39,643 bases of DNA from Gemmatimonadota bacterium (GCA_022561145.1 JADFRS010000016.1:1-39643); one strand, 5' to 3'. Counted from the first letter of the stretch, positions 1 to 7,935 are shown. Notes: generated by a model from the sequence alone, not told the origin. Translations and numbers: made by a program.

Positions 1-392
1 CCCCATAAAAGACCCGTCCATTTAGAAAAAGTACCGCGGTGTCGGGCAACAACACCATAAAACCATTCTGTAACCGGTGCAACGCCAGGAATCTTTTGGT
101 AGAGCCAGAGCGGCCACTTCTTTCCGGCACCGTACGCCAGCGTCTGAAACACCGCCTCTGCGCCACTAAAGACATTGCCTTCCGAAGTGATGAATTGGAC
201 TGAGGTCTCAAACGCCTTAAAAGGGATTTCGGGATACTGAGCGCCAGCTTCTTGATAGGGGGCATACACGGTACGTTCGCCTGTGAGGCCTTGCCAACGG
301 GCGATCCAACGGCGGCAAAAGGTACAGTCGCCATCGAAAATCAGTAACGGCACTTGAGGTGGGTTCGCAACGTGGTATCGTGTTTTCTTCAT
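1..392 (-). CDS. DCC-family thiol-disulfide oxidoreductase-like protein (DUF393), 3' end outside the window
   Basis: The frame is open from an ATG at 392 to the window edge, giving about 130 residues without a stop. Residues 16-30 carry the family signature LLIFDGDCTFC, with Asp before a CxxC and Arg residues after it. This is typical of the DCC/DUF393 family (PF04134), thioredoxin-fold-like proteins presumed to act in thiol redox chemistry. The rest (aromatic-rich segments, a WLYQKIPG-like stretch) fits the family length of about 130-150, so only a few residues are probably missing. It is divergent from the gene at 453. Base composition is lower in GC than everything after about 870. The start is the only ATG ahead of the motif. 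The family call is firm; the biological substrate is unknown. Confidence 0.85.
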   Translation of the reverse strand, partial: MKKTRYHVANPPQVPLLIFDGDCTFCRRWIARWQGLTGERTVYAPYQEAGAQYPEIPFKAFETSVQFITSEGNVFSGAEAVFQTLAYGAGKKWPLWLYQKIPGVAPVTEWFYGVVARHRGTFSKWTGLLW

Positions 393-399
393 TTTTCTA

Positions 400-428
400 T
401 TGCAAAGTACTCAAGAACCCTATAAGAT
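400..428 (+). promoter_or_regulatory. Candidate sigma70-type promoter for the TIGR04073 gene
   Basis: TTGCAA at 400-405 and TAAGAT at 423-428 are separated by 17 bases. The AAAGGAGG ribosome binding site at 445-452 and the start codon follow directly. The spacing is ideal and both hexamers are near consensus. It lies in the 60-base gap between two divergent genes. No transcription data support it. Confidence 0.5.
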
Positions 429-458
429 AGGGAAGGTAACATTAAAAGGAGGATGATG

Positions 459-800
459 ATGTCAAAACGGATGTTCATTCTGGTAGTGATTTTGGCGCTC
501 TGTGCAACACCCACCATTGCCTATGGCGCGAGTCCCTGGACCGAAGAAGAAGGGTATGTCAACCGGGCGAATGCGAAATTTGGCTTTGGTCTCAAGAATG
601 CGGCGCTCGGATGGACGGAAATCTTCACCCAACCGGTCGATGAGACCCGGGAAGGCGGCAATGCATTTGTCGGATTCGGGAGAGGGATTTGGAATACGGT
701 TGGACAGACGGCCGGCGGTGCATTTCATCTCGGGACATTCCTTTTTACCCATATCGATGTCCCGTTGCCCGAGAACGGCAACCAACTCTTTAATCAATAA
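459..800 (+). CDS. Exosortase system-associated protein of the TIGR04073 type (exported small protein)
   Basis: A short protein of 113 residues with an N-terminal signal peptide (basic SKR, hydrophobic core to about residue 22, cleavage after an AYGA-like site). The mature part has the pattern of small TIGR04073 proteins: a KFGFGLKNAALGWTEI segment, then Gly-rich FVGFGRGIWNTVGQTAGGAFHL, and a C-terminal DVPLPE motif. Members occur in genomes with exosortase/PEP-CTERM sorting, but their job is unknown. Three ATGs stand in a row (453, 456, 459). The AAAGGAGG site at 445-452 best fits 459 (6-base spacing). No exosortase gene is seen here. Composition matches the left 800 bases rather than the rest of the window. 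Confidence 0.75.
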   Translation: MSKRMFILVVILALCATPTIAYGASPWTEEEGYVNRANAKFGFGLKNAALGWTEIFTQPVDETREGGNAFVGFGRGIWNTVGQTAGGAFHLGTFLFTHIDVPLPENGNQLFNQ

Positions 801-870
801 TTACAAAGCGTTTACGCGTCGACGGCAAGCGTACGGGTTGCCGAATGACCTCTTTCATGCGGGTCCCTCT
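801..870. other. Probable sequence junction between two genomic contexts
   Basis: Left of this stretch the sequence is of medium GC with frequent A/T third positions. Right of it the sequence is GC-rich like the remaining 38 kb. The YidC reading frame is blocked by TGA at 846-848, and between there and its conserved core at about 870 there is no ATG, GTG or TTG. The YidC gene has therefore lost its 5' end here. This may be a real recombination or deletion point, or an assembly join. Confidence 0.55.
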
Positions 871-1490
871 TCCAGGTCGGGCTGTTCTGGCTGACCCAGT
901 TCTACGGCGGACATCTTGCTGCCGCTATTGTCTCCTTTTCGATCCTCGCCCGGCTGGCCCTGCTTCCGCTTACCGTCCGGCTGACGTTGCGAGCTAGAGC
1001 CCATGCTCGCCAACTCCAGGCACTGCGGCCCGAACTGGGTCGAATCCGGGACCGTTGGAAAGACGATCCGCAGCGTCTTACCACTGAAACATTGGCCGTT
1101 TATCAGCGTCGTGGCGTTCGGCCCGTCGATAGCGGTGTCCTCAAGGGCTCGCTCGTTCAGACGCCGGTCTTCATCGGGCTGTTCCATGCGGTCCGCGCCG
1201 CCCTCACATCCCGTGGCGGGGAACAGACGCTCCTCTGGGTATCCAACCTGGCCCGCCCCGACATCGGAGTTGCGATGATTGCGTTCGGCCTTGTCGGGCT
1301 GAGCTCGCTGGCCGGCGCCTCACAGTCCCAGCCGGGATGGACGCTGGCTATTCCAGCGGTGAGCGCAGCGGCGATGGCGATGATGCTCTCCGCCGGCTTC
1401 GGACTCTACCTCGCGGCGAACGGCGTTGTCGGCACGCTTCAAGGACTCATCGTGCGACGAATCGAGGCGGGCGAGAGAAGTAACGCCTAA
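849..1490 (+). CDS. yidC: YidC/Oxa1-family membrane protein insertase, 5'-truncated
   Basis: The frame is open from 849 and encodes about 213 residues matching the YidC/Oxa1 core (PF02096). A first membrane helix carries the conserved groove Arg (about residue 35, in ILARLALLPLT). A cytoplasmic helical hairpin rich in charge follows (LRPELGRIRDRWKDD, ETLAVYQRRGVRP), then the QTPVFIGLF segment and three more hydrophobic helices. YidC inserts and folds inner-membrane proteins with or without SecYEG. The normal N-terminal part and a start codon are missing: TGA stands at 846, no usable start lies before the first conserved helix, and the first TTG (987) would remove that helix. The gene is probably broken at the junction. 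The family call is firm; function of this copy is doubtful. Confidence 0.75.
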   Translation, partial: PLSCGSLFQVGLFWLTQFYGGHLAAAIVSFSILARLALLPLTVRLTLRARAHARQLQALRPELGRIRDRWKDDPQRLTTETLAVYQRRGVRPVDSGVLKGSLVQTPVFIGLFHAVRAALTSRGGEQTLLWVSNLARPDIGVAMIAFGLVGLSSLAGASQSQPGWTLAIPAVSAAAMAMMLSAGFGLYLAANGVVGTLQGLIVRRIEAGERSNA

Positions 1491-1595
1491 CAAGCCCCAC
1501 CTGCCGTATCGGTTGTTCGAGCCTGCCGCAACGAGTAATGTGCGACAGTGCACCATGCGGGCCCGGGCCTGACCCCTCAAGAAGGAAGATCCACA

Positions 1596-3584
1596 ATGTT
1601 TCGTTCGTTCCTCTTCCTCGCAGCACTGGTCGTGGCCACGGACGCCGCGGCTCAGAGTACGGCTCTCAAGCCCGGGAACCCGCTACACGCATCTCTGAAT
1701 ACGGGTGACACCGTTCGGTACGCGCTGGCCACGGAGTCCGACTACTTCGTGCGGGGCGTGGTGGACCAGATCACCGTCGACGTCGTGGTGCGCATTCTCA
1801 GGCCAGATGGTCGGGTGGTGCGGACCATCGACGGACCGGCTCGAGGCTCTGAGCGGTTCCAGTTTGAAACGGACATGGAGGGCGCCTACCAGATCGAGGT
1901 GATCCCGTTTGAAGAGGAGACGGGGGATTATGTCATCACACTGGACCTGCTGGAGCCGGTCGCCACCGACCCGGAAAAGCTGGCCGACCAACTCTTGTCC
2001 GCCTACGACGGGGAAGATTCGCCCGGAGCAGTGGTCTCGGTGTTCAAGGACGGCGAAACCCTTTTCGCTCGGGCGTACGGGATGGCGAACCTGTCGTATG
2101 GGATCCCATTCGAGGTCGATACGCGCACCAACATAGGGTCGACGTCGAAGCAGTTCACGGCGTTTGCCGTGATGCTGTTGGTGGAGCGCGGGGAGCTGTC
2201 ATTGGACGACGACGTACGCAAGCACATCCCAGAGCTCCCGGACTTCGGGGACACTGTCACCGTGCGAAACCTCCTCACCCACACGTCGGGCTACCGCGAG
2301 TTCCTGAATCTCCTGATCATGACCGGCCGTAGGCTGGACCACGGCGATTTCATCGACCGCCAAGAGCTGATCTCGATCGTCCAGCGACAGCCCGCGCTTC
2401 AGAACACCCCCGGAGAAGAGTTCAACTACAACAACACGGCCTTCGGGCTGGCTGCGGTCATCGTGGAGCGGATATCCGGCCAGACGTTCCCCGAATTCAT
2501 GGCTGAGAACGTCTTCGGGCCCATCGGCATGACCCGGACCATGGTCCGGCCGAGCCCGGAGCACATCGTCGAAGGAAAGGCAGAGGGCTACACACCGGGG
2601 GATGACGGAACCTACCGAGAGATCGGCGACCTGGGTGGAGCCCTCGGCGCCGGCGGGATCTACAGCACGGTCGGCGACCTCCAGAAGTGGGTCGAGAACT
2701 TCTCGAGTGCCAAAGTGGGCAGCAAGAAGATCTTCGAGCAGATGATGACCCCGTACGTGCTCAACAACGGGGACTCCACTGGCTATGGCTTCGGTCTCAC
2801 CATCGATGAGCAACGGGGACTGAGGCGCGTGCACCACGGCGGTGCGGACGTAGCCCATCGCTCCCAGTTGGCCTACTACCCCGAGATTGGCGCGGGCATC
2901 ACCACCCAGAGCAATCACGCATCCTTCGACCGATCCATCGCGTTCCGCCTGGCCGAAGCGTTCTTCGGGGACCACATGGAAGCCGAGGGGGGGGCAGAGG
3001 ATACCGAGGAGAGTGCCTTCGATCCGTCGACGTATGACGCGGAAGCGTTCGACGAGTTCGTGGGCCGATACGCGCTGGACGCCAGACCGGACTTCATCCT
3101 CACCTTCTCCAGGGAAGGTGAGGCTCTCTACACTCAGGCGACCGGACAGCGCCAACTCGAGATCGTCCCCACGTCCGACTCGACCTTCTCCCTCCTCGGG
3201 GTAGAGGCTTCGGTCACGTTCCACCGCAATCCCGATGGTGAGGTCGAGGCGCTCACGCTACATCAGGGAGGGGACAACCGAGCGACCCGGCTGGCCGACG
3301 ACGAAGAGGAAGACTGGGCTCCCACCCTCGAGGACCTAGGTGCGTATGTCGGTCGGTACTTCAGCCGGGAGATCGAGACCTTCTATGTGGTTACGCTGGA
3401 GGAAGACCGGCTCGTGCTTCAGCATCGGAGGATGGACGACCGCAACCTCAAGCCCGGCGCCGTCGACGCGTTCGCCGGAGGCGGCCTACAGGTGTCTTTC
3501 GAGCGGGACCGCAATGGCCGGGTGATCGGCTTTTACATGTCCAATGGGCGGACGCGTGAGGTCCGCTTCGAACGACTGAACTGA
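1596..3584 (+). CDS. Secreted serine hydrolase, class C beta-lactamase/PBP4* family, with PPC-like N-terminal domain
   Basis: A protein of 662 residues with a signal peptide (residues 1-20, ending AAAQ). Residues about 30-120 form a beta-rich PPC-like domain. Residues about 130-450 are a serine beta-lactamase-like domain: S182-T-S-K185 (SxxK nucleophile and base), Y278-N-N280 (YxN) and H413-H-G-G as the third motif. Two beta-rich repeats follow (about 490-570 and 585-660, each beginning with a Y/FVGRY motif), as in C-terminal extensions of family S12-like esterases and D-aminopeptidases. It probably acts in the periplasm or outside the cell on peptides or esters; the substrate cannot be read. 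ATG 1596 is preferred over the upstream GTG 1548 because it follows GAAGGAAG and gives a clean signal peptide. Confidence 0.9.
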   Translation: MFRSFLFLAALVVATDAAAQSTALKPGNPLHASLNTGDTVRYALATESDYFVRGVVDQITVDVVVRILRPDGRVVRTIDGPARGSERFQFETDMEGAYQIEVIPFEEETGDYVITLDLLEPVATDPEKLADQLLSAYDGEDSPGAVVSVFKDGETLFARAYGMANLSYGIPFEVDTRTNIGSTSKQFTAFAVMLLVERGELSLDDDVRKHIPELPDFGDTVTVRNLLTHTSGYREFLNLLIMTGRRLDHGDFIDRQELISIVQRQPALQNTPGEEFNYNNTAFGLAAVIVERISGQTFPEFMAENVFGPIGMTRTMVRPSPEHIVEGKAEGYTPGDDGTYREIGDLGGALGAGGIYSTVGDLQKWVENFSSAKVGSKKIFEQMMTPYVLNNGDSTGYGFGLTIDEQRGLRRVHHGGADVAHRSQLAYYPEIGAGITTQSNHASFDRSIAFRLAEAFFGDHMEAEGGAEDTEESAFDPSTYDAEAFDEFVGRYALDARPDFILTFSREGEALYTQATGQRQLEIVPTSDSTFSLLGVEASVTFHRNPDGEVEALTLHQGGDNRATRLADDEEEDWAPTLEDLGAYVGRYFSREIETFYVVTLEEDRLVLQHRRMDDRNLKPGAVDAFAGGGLQVSFERDRNGRVIGFYMSNGRTREVRFERLN

Positions 3585-3642
3585 GGCATACGACGGACCA
3601 GATCGGCGGTCCAGTGACCGTTCCCATTTCCGGGAGGTAGCC

Positions 3643-4074
3643 ATGAAAATGGAGGAGATCCTTCGCAAAAAGGGCCATGACGTAGTCACGATCACGGAAT
3701 CCCAAAGCGTCCTGGACGCTGCCAAGCTTCTCGTAGACCACAACATTGGTGGACTCGTGGTTACGGAGGGCGATCATCCGACGGGCATCCTGACCGAACG
3801 CGACATCTTGCGGCTCACGGCACAGTCCCCGGGTGAGCTCGGCTCGATCCAAGTGGGTGCCGTCATGACCCGGGAGTTGATCACGGCGAGCCCCGAGGAT
3901 CGGGTCGCCGACATGATGGCCGTGATGACCCAAAACAAGATTCGTCACCTTCCGGTCATGGAAGAAGGGCGACTCACCGGGATCATCTCGATCGGCGACC
4001 TCGTGAACGCGTGCCGGGCCGTGGCGGAGGAGGAGAACGTACATATGCGGCAGTACATCCAGGGTGCTGGCTGA
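3643..4074 (+). CDS. Tandem CBS-domain protein
   Basis: A soluble protein of 143 residues made only of two CBS domains (about 8-60 and 75-130). The repeated pattern is V..A...L.....GLVV...G...GILTERDIL, then HLPVMEEGRLTGIISIGDLV. CBS pairs (Bateman modules) bind adenine nucleotides such as AMP, ATP or SAM and usually regulate a partner protein. With no catalytic domain attached, this is a stand-alone sensor; its partner is unknown. GGGAGG lies 6 bases before the ATG. It is 58 bases after the serine hydrolase and 56 before a small membrane protein, so co-transcription is possible. Confidence 0.92.
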   Translation: MKMEEILRKKGHDVVTITESQSVLDAAKLLVDHNIGGLVVTEGDHPTGILTERDILRLTAQSPGELGSIQVGAVMTRELITASPEDRVADMMAVMTQNKIRHLPVMEEGRLTGIISIGDLVNACRAVAEEENVHMRQYIQGAG

Positions 4075-4130
4075 CTGGCTTAGATGACCTGGTCTCGGCG
4101 GCGTTTCTTGCGACAGACGCGGGAAAGGTC

Positions 4131-4442
4131 ATGATCGAAATGGGCATTGAGCTAGAACTCGGAGTCCTCCTGGTTCTTCTACTTGTCGGCTCCGAGGTCT
4201 TTGCGCCGTTTGAGGTCGAGACGCCGGCATGGAGGAAGATATTCAAGTGGTCGGTGGTGATTGGGCTCACTCTTGCTCTCTACCGGCCCATTGGTCACTG
4301 GGCAGCCGCTGTTCCTGTCGGCCTGAGCACTCTTGGCCTCGTGTTCCATTTCGTTTGGTGCAAGAAGAACGGCATTCATCCGTTACGTGCCACACCGCGG
4401 CGGCGCTACTATCAGCTGCGCGACTGGAACTGGCATGAGTAG
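4131..4442 (+). CDS. Small integral membrane protein overlapping the desaturase gene
   Basis: About 103 residues with three predicted membrane segments: LGVLLVLLLVGSEVFAPF, WSVVIGLTLALYRPIG and VPVGLSTLGLVFHFVW. A basic C-terminal tail follows (residues 82-103, with RRRYYQLRDW). I do not recognise a named family. The start chosen is ATG 4131 after GGGAAAGG; the longer frame from 4011 would overlap the CBS gene and adds a non-membrane leader. Its last 8 bases overlap the start of the desaturase gene, so the two are probably translationally coupled. A role next to the desaturase in the membrane (partner or electron-transfer helper) is only a guess; no haem or metal motif is evident. Confidence 0.7.
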   Translation: MIEMGIELELGVLLVLLLVGSEVFAPFEVETPAWRKIFKWSVVIGLTLALYRPIGHWAAAVPVGLSTLGLVFHFVWCKKNGIHPLRATPRRRYYQLRDWNWHE

Positions 4443-5460
4443 GACTGAATTCCACCGCTCCGTTGCACGCGAGCCCCACCGCGAGCGAACCAAGTATCTT
4501 CTGACCCGGCATCCCGAGGTCCGTGACCTCATCGGCAGGAACCCCCTGTCCTTCGCCTGCGTCGTGGGGCTCGTCATGCTCCAGATCTCCCTGGCCTACG
4601 CCGTCCGGGCTCAGCCCCTCTGGGTAATGCTTCTGGCTGCGTACCTCTTAGGAGCGTTCGTGAACCACGCGCTGTTCGTCCTGATCCACGAATGCGCCCA
4701 CAACCTGATTTTCAAGAGACGGAACGCGAACATCTGGACGGGCATCCTGGCGAACCTTCCCCACGTGATTCCGTCGTCGGTGTCGTTTCAGAACTACCAC
4801 ATCAAACACCATTCCCACCAGGGCGTGTACGAGCTCGATGCCGACCTTCCCCACGAATGGGAAGCAAGGCTCGTCGGGCACGGGGCGGTGCGAAAGGCGC
4901 TGTGGCTGGCCTTGTTTCCCATCGTGCAGGCACTGCGGCCGATCCGTCTTCGGGAGATCAACGCGGTGGACCGGTGGGTGGTGACGAACTTCGTGGCCCA
5001 GATGACGTTCAACTTGGCCGTCTGGATCCTCTTGGGACCGATGGCGTTCTTCTACCTGCTCCTTTCGCTGTTCTTCGGTATCGGCCTGCACCCACTGGGC
5101 GCACGCTGGATCCAGAGGCACTACATGACAGGCGACAGTGACGAGCAGGAGACGTTCAGTTACTACGGACCTCTGAACCGCGTCGCCTTCAACGTCGGAT
5201 ACCACAACGAGCATCACGATCTTCCATCGATTCCATGGAACCGACTGCCCGACGTGCGGCGGGCCGCGCCCGAGTTGTACGACACCTTGGAGTACCACAC
5301 GTCGTGGACCAAGCTGCTGTTCAAATTCATCTTCAATCGGGAGATTTCGCTCTTCAGCCGTATGGTTCGGTCAGAGCGCGGGGGCGTCCCTCTGAGCGAC
5401 GAGTCCCGTCCCGACCAGGACCTTCTGGGGGCGTTGGACCCGACGGAGAAAAGAACGTGA
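4435..5460 (+). CDS. Membrane fatty acid/sphingolipid desaturase resembling eukaryotic DES1 (dihydroceramide Delta4-desaturase)
   Basis: A protein of 341 residues with the three His boxes of membrane di-iron desaturases: H85-ECA-H89, H122-IK-H125-H126, and H257-NE-H260-H261-D. From memory, the whole length follows animal DES1/DEGS: an N-terminal segment RR/RERTKYLLTRHPEVRDL, then ILANLPHVIPSSVSF, GIGLHPLGARWIQRHYM, ETFSYYGPLN, FNVGYHNEHHDLPSIPW, and a C-terminal SRM. DES1 introduces the 4,5-trans double bond into dihydroceramide using cytochrome b5. This suggests desaturation of a sphingoid or related long-chain base, which is uncommon in bacteria. Boxes 1 and 2 are separated by 33 residues, as expected. 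It starts inside the preceding small membrane gene (8-base overlap). No serine palmitoyltransferase gene is visible, so the substrate is inferred. Confidence 0.85.
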   Translation: MSRTEFHRSVAREPHRERTKYLLTRHPEVRDLIGRNPLSFACVVGLVMLQISLAYAVRAQPLWVMLLAAYLLGAFVNHALFVLIHECAHNLIFKRRNANIWTGILANLPHVIPSSVSFQNYHIKHHSHQGVYELDADLPHEWEARLVGHGAVRKALWLALFPIVQALRPIRLREINAVDRWVVTNFVAQMTFNLAVWILLGPMAFFYLLLSLFFGIGLHPLGARWIQRHYMTGDSDEQETFSYYGPLNRVAFNVGYHNEHHDLPSIPWNRLPDVRRAAPELYDTLEYHTSWTKLLFKFIFNREISLFSRMVRSERGGVPLSDESRPDQDLLGALDPTEKRT

Positions 5461-5536
5461 ACCAGAGCCCAATAGAGGATCCGCAACCTCGAGGGAGGAG
5501 AAGCACCCACGAGGACCCACATGTCGAGAGGCAGCG

Positions 5537-6229
5537 ATGACGGACGAGCGCCGGTACCTGGAAGAAGAAAGCAAGGAGATCTTTGAAGCTGCCGCGACGG
5601 CCGGCGATTCGGATCGGCACGCCCTTGCTTCCACGGAAGGCCTCACCCTGGCAGAACTCCAGGACATCGGAGCCGAGGTGGGGCTGGCACCGGAGCGAAT
5701 CGCCGATGCGGCTACAGCTCTCGAACTCCGCCGCAGTGCCCTCCCTCGTCGGACGAGCTTCGGGATGCCGATCGCCGTTGGCCGAATCATCGATCTTCCG
5801 AGGGCCCTTACGGACCGTGAATGGGAACTGCTGGTCGGTGAGTTGCGGGAGACCTTCAATGCCCAGGGCAGACTCGGATCCTCCGGTAGCATTCGCCAGT
5901 GGACCAACGGCAACCTGCACGCGTTCGTCGAGCCGACCGAGGCCGGCTATCGCCTTCGCTTGGGGACCCTGAAGGGAAACGCCCAGGCGATGAACATGGT
6001 TGGTATAGCCGGAATGGGCCTTGGAATGGTCATGCTCGTGCCTCTGCTGCTCACCGGGGAACTGTCCATCGCCTCGCTCACCCCCCTGCTCTTCGGCGCG
6101 ATGGGTGCAGCGGCCTTCGTGTCGAACCTGGTCCGCCTACCCCGCTGGGCTCGCCGGAGGGAGGAGCAGATGGAATACATCGCGGCCCGCGCAAAGGCTC
6201 TGACCGCGTCGGATCCAGACCGCCACTAG
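5537..6229 (+). CDS. Membrane protein with N-terminal helical regulatory-type domain (unknown function)
   Basis: A protein of 230 residues. Residues 1-60 form a charged helical region with the pattern EEESKEIFEAAA...LTLAELQDIGAEVGLAPERIADAA. I recall similar N-termini on uncharacterised membrane and sensor proteins of Gemmatimonadota, Acidobacteriota and Bacteroidota. Residues about 75-150 are soluble and probably mixed alpha/beta. Two membrane helices lie at about 155-175 and 180-198, followed by a basic cytoplasmic tail (RWARRREEQ). No catalytic motif is visible. ATG 5537 follows GAGAGG. It begins 76 bases after the desaturase. Confidence 0.75.
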   Translation: MTDERRYLEEESKEIFEAAATAGDSDRHALASTEGLTLAELQDIGAEVGLAPERIADAATALELRRSALPRRTSFGMPIAVGRIIDLPRALTDREWELLVGELRETFNAQGRLGSSGSIRQWTNGNLHAFVEPTEAGYRLRLGTLKGNAQAMNMVGIAGMGLGMVMLVPLLLTGELSIASLTPLLFGAMGAAAFVSNLVRLPRWARRREEQMEYIAARAKALTASDPDRH

Positions 6230-6354
6230 CCCACCGACGGCACGACGACGGGTGCGAGGTCGCGCGCCAGGCGTCCGTTCCACACATTGATCGCTCAACA
6301 ACCACGCGTTTGTCGGTCACACCCGGCATTGGTCGTCATCGCAGGAGCACAGAC

Positions 6355-7572
6355 ATGAGGCTGGAGATCCCGACACGCACCAGCTTCGTGACGGCTCTGC
6401 CGTCCCTGGCGATTCTATCCGGCTGTGGCGTGGGCCAGGCGGACCCGGCGGCCGAAGGCGCCAGCAAGCCGTGGCCCGGCGAAACGTGGCCCACATCGAC
6501 ACCGGCCGCCCAGGGAATCGACGCGGCGGCGATCGATTCCCTCGTCGCGGACATCGAGGCAGGTGAGTACGGACTGGTGGACGCCTTCATGTTGATCCGC
6601 AACGGCATGGTCGTTGCGAATCACCGCTTTTCGCACGACTACGCCGCAATCGGCGCGGAATACGACACCACGAACCATCAGTACAACTACGACCACCCCG
6701 ACTGGCACCCATACCTTCGGGGCACCGAACTGCACACGTTGCAATCCGTCACCAAGAGCATCACCTCGGCGGCACTGGGAATCGCCATGGACGAGGGGCT
6801 CCTGGGAGGCGTGGACACCCCCGTGATGTCCTTCTTCGAGGCGTATGAACCCTACGCCACCGACGAGCGGAAGGAGGCCACAACGTTGGAGGACTTCCTC
6901 ACCATGAGGAGTGGGCTGCGCTGGATAACGACCGGCGGCTACAGCAGTGCGCTGCACAGCACCATCCAACTCGAGGCGAGCGACGGCTGGATTCGGTTTG
7001 TGCTGGAAACTCCCACCGATACGACGCCAGGGAGCCGATACCAATACAACGACGGAGTGAGTGTGCTGCTGGGTAAGGTCCTACGTGAAGCGACCGGTCA
7101 GCGCATTGACCAATGGGCGAAGGAGCGGCTGTTCGAGCCGATCGGCATCACAGACTTTCACTGGAAGATCACGCCCGACGGTGAGGCCGATACCGAAGGG
7201 GGGCTTTACCTCTCCACCGAGGATCTGGCCCGCATCGGTTACCTCTTCCTGAGGGGTGGGGAGTGGAACGGCCGCCAAATCGTCTCCCGTGAGTGGGTGG
7301 AGGCGTCGACTTCCCCGGTAGTGCGTGACGTGGCTCCCGACAATGGCCGGCCCGATCCCGGCTATGGATACCAGTGGTGGGTCCCGGATCACGAGGGCGG
7401 GACCACGCGGGTGTTCGCAGGTAACGGGTACGGTGGTCAATTCGTGTTGGTCTCCCCGGAGCACGACATCGTCGTGGTCTTCAATGGCTGGAACATCCAC
7501 GGCGGAGCCAACCGCCAGACCAGGCGGGCGCTGCAGGAGCGCATCCTGCCCCATGTGGAGCTCGCGCGGTGA
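6355..7572 (+). CDS. Serine hydrolase lipoprotein, class C beta-lactamase family
   Basis: A protein of 405 residues. The N-terminus is a lipoprotein signal with lipobox LSGC (Cys near residue 24). The catalytic domain has S131-V-T-K134 (SxxK) within HTLQSVTKSITSAALG, Y231-N-D233 in the YxN position, and a C-terminal GNGYGGQFV motif typical of this subfamily, which hydrolyses peptides, esters or amide oligomers. The Asp in place of Asn in YxN is seen in some esterase-type members. It is likely anchored in the periplasm or outer membrane. ATG 6355 is chosen because it gives the lipoprotein signal; the longer frame from 5899 overlaps the previous gene in another frame. It is one of two members of the superfamily in the first 8 kb. 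Confidence 0.9.
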   Translation: MRLEIPTRTSFVTALPSLAILSGCGVGQADPAAEGASKPWPGETWPTSTPAAQGIDAAAIDSLVADIEAGEYGLVDAFMLIRNGMVVANHRFSHDYAAIGAEYDTTNHQYNYDHPDWHPYLRGTELHTLQSVTKSITSAALGIAMDEGLLGGVDTPVMSFFEAYEPYATDERKEATTLEDFLTMRSGLRWITTGGYSSALHSTIQLEASDGWIRFVLETPTDTTPGSRYQYNDGVSVLLGKVLREATGQRIDQWAKERLFEPIGITDFHWKITPDGEADTEGGLYLSTEDLARIGYLFLRGGEWNGRQIVSREWVEASTSPVVRDVAPDNGRPDPGYGYQWWVPDHEGGTTRVFAGNGYGGQFVLVSPEHDIVVVFNGWNIHGGANRQTRRALQERILPHVELAR

Positions 7573-7831
7573 ATCATGTGATGGTGGCGCCGAATCTGTG
7601 GGTTAGGTCGATGCGCCAGTGTGCGGAACTGACCGCCCCAACGCCCGGTCTTACGTATACCGAGTACCACTGTGGCGACAGCGGCCAGGTTGGACATGGC
7701 GCCGCATCTTCCCTGTTGCCGGTTGACAGCATGAGAGGATTTCGCCAAGGTGATGCGTTGGCACCCGAACGGGGTGCTCAGGTTCTTATGAGGGCGGCGG
7801 TCTCGTTCTTGGAGGCCGGTGTCTTTTTTTT
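7573..7831. other. Non-coding stretch ahead of the first cold shock gene
   Basis: No convincing gene lies between the serine hydrolase and the cold shock leader. TTGACA at 7723-7728 is the best -35-like hexamer, but the matching -10 position (CAAGGT at 7746) is weak. A run of eight T lies at 7823-7830, just before the leader hairpins. An 88-codon frame here has no ribosome binding site and no recognisable features. Confidence 0.4.
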
Positions 7832-7935
7832 GTGACCAGTACGGTCACGCAACGCGCGGACGTTCCGCGCATTTCGAGCAGTCGGGCAGTACGTATCATC
7901 GTAGCTCCGACTTGCACAACCAAGGAGCGCAATAG
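7832..7935 (+). promoter_or_regulatory. Structured 5' leader of cold shock gene 1, shared with cold shock gene 2
   Basis: Hairpin 1 is GTGACC (7832-7837), 5-base loop, GGTCAC (7843-7848). After 5 bases comes hairpin 2, GCGCGG (7854-7859), 5-base loop, CCGCGC (7865-7870). The conserved text AT-TC-AGCA and GTCGG (7881-7885), then CTCCGAC (7905-7911) and CCAAGGAG follow. The leader of the gene at 24386 has the same order and the same spacing, but a different hairpin 1 sequence. It is probably a cis-acting RNA controlling translation or stability. Confidence 0.6.

Noticed and set aside
2199-3224. 341-codon frame on the minus strand
   Set aside because: It is antisense to the serine hydrolase, whose motifs and signal peptide are clear. 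High GC makes such mirror frames common.
7569-7835. 88-codon plus-strand frame before the first cold shock gene
   Set aside because: No ribosome binding site, no protein-like pattern, and it runs into the structured leader.
7823-7848. T run and hairpin ahead of cold shock gene 1 as a terminator
   Set aside because: The T run lies before the hairpin, not after it, on the plus strand; the hairpin pattern is better explained by the shared leader.
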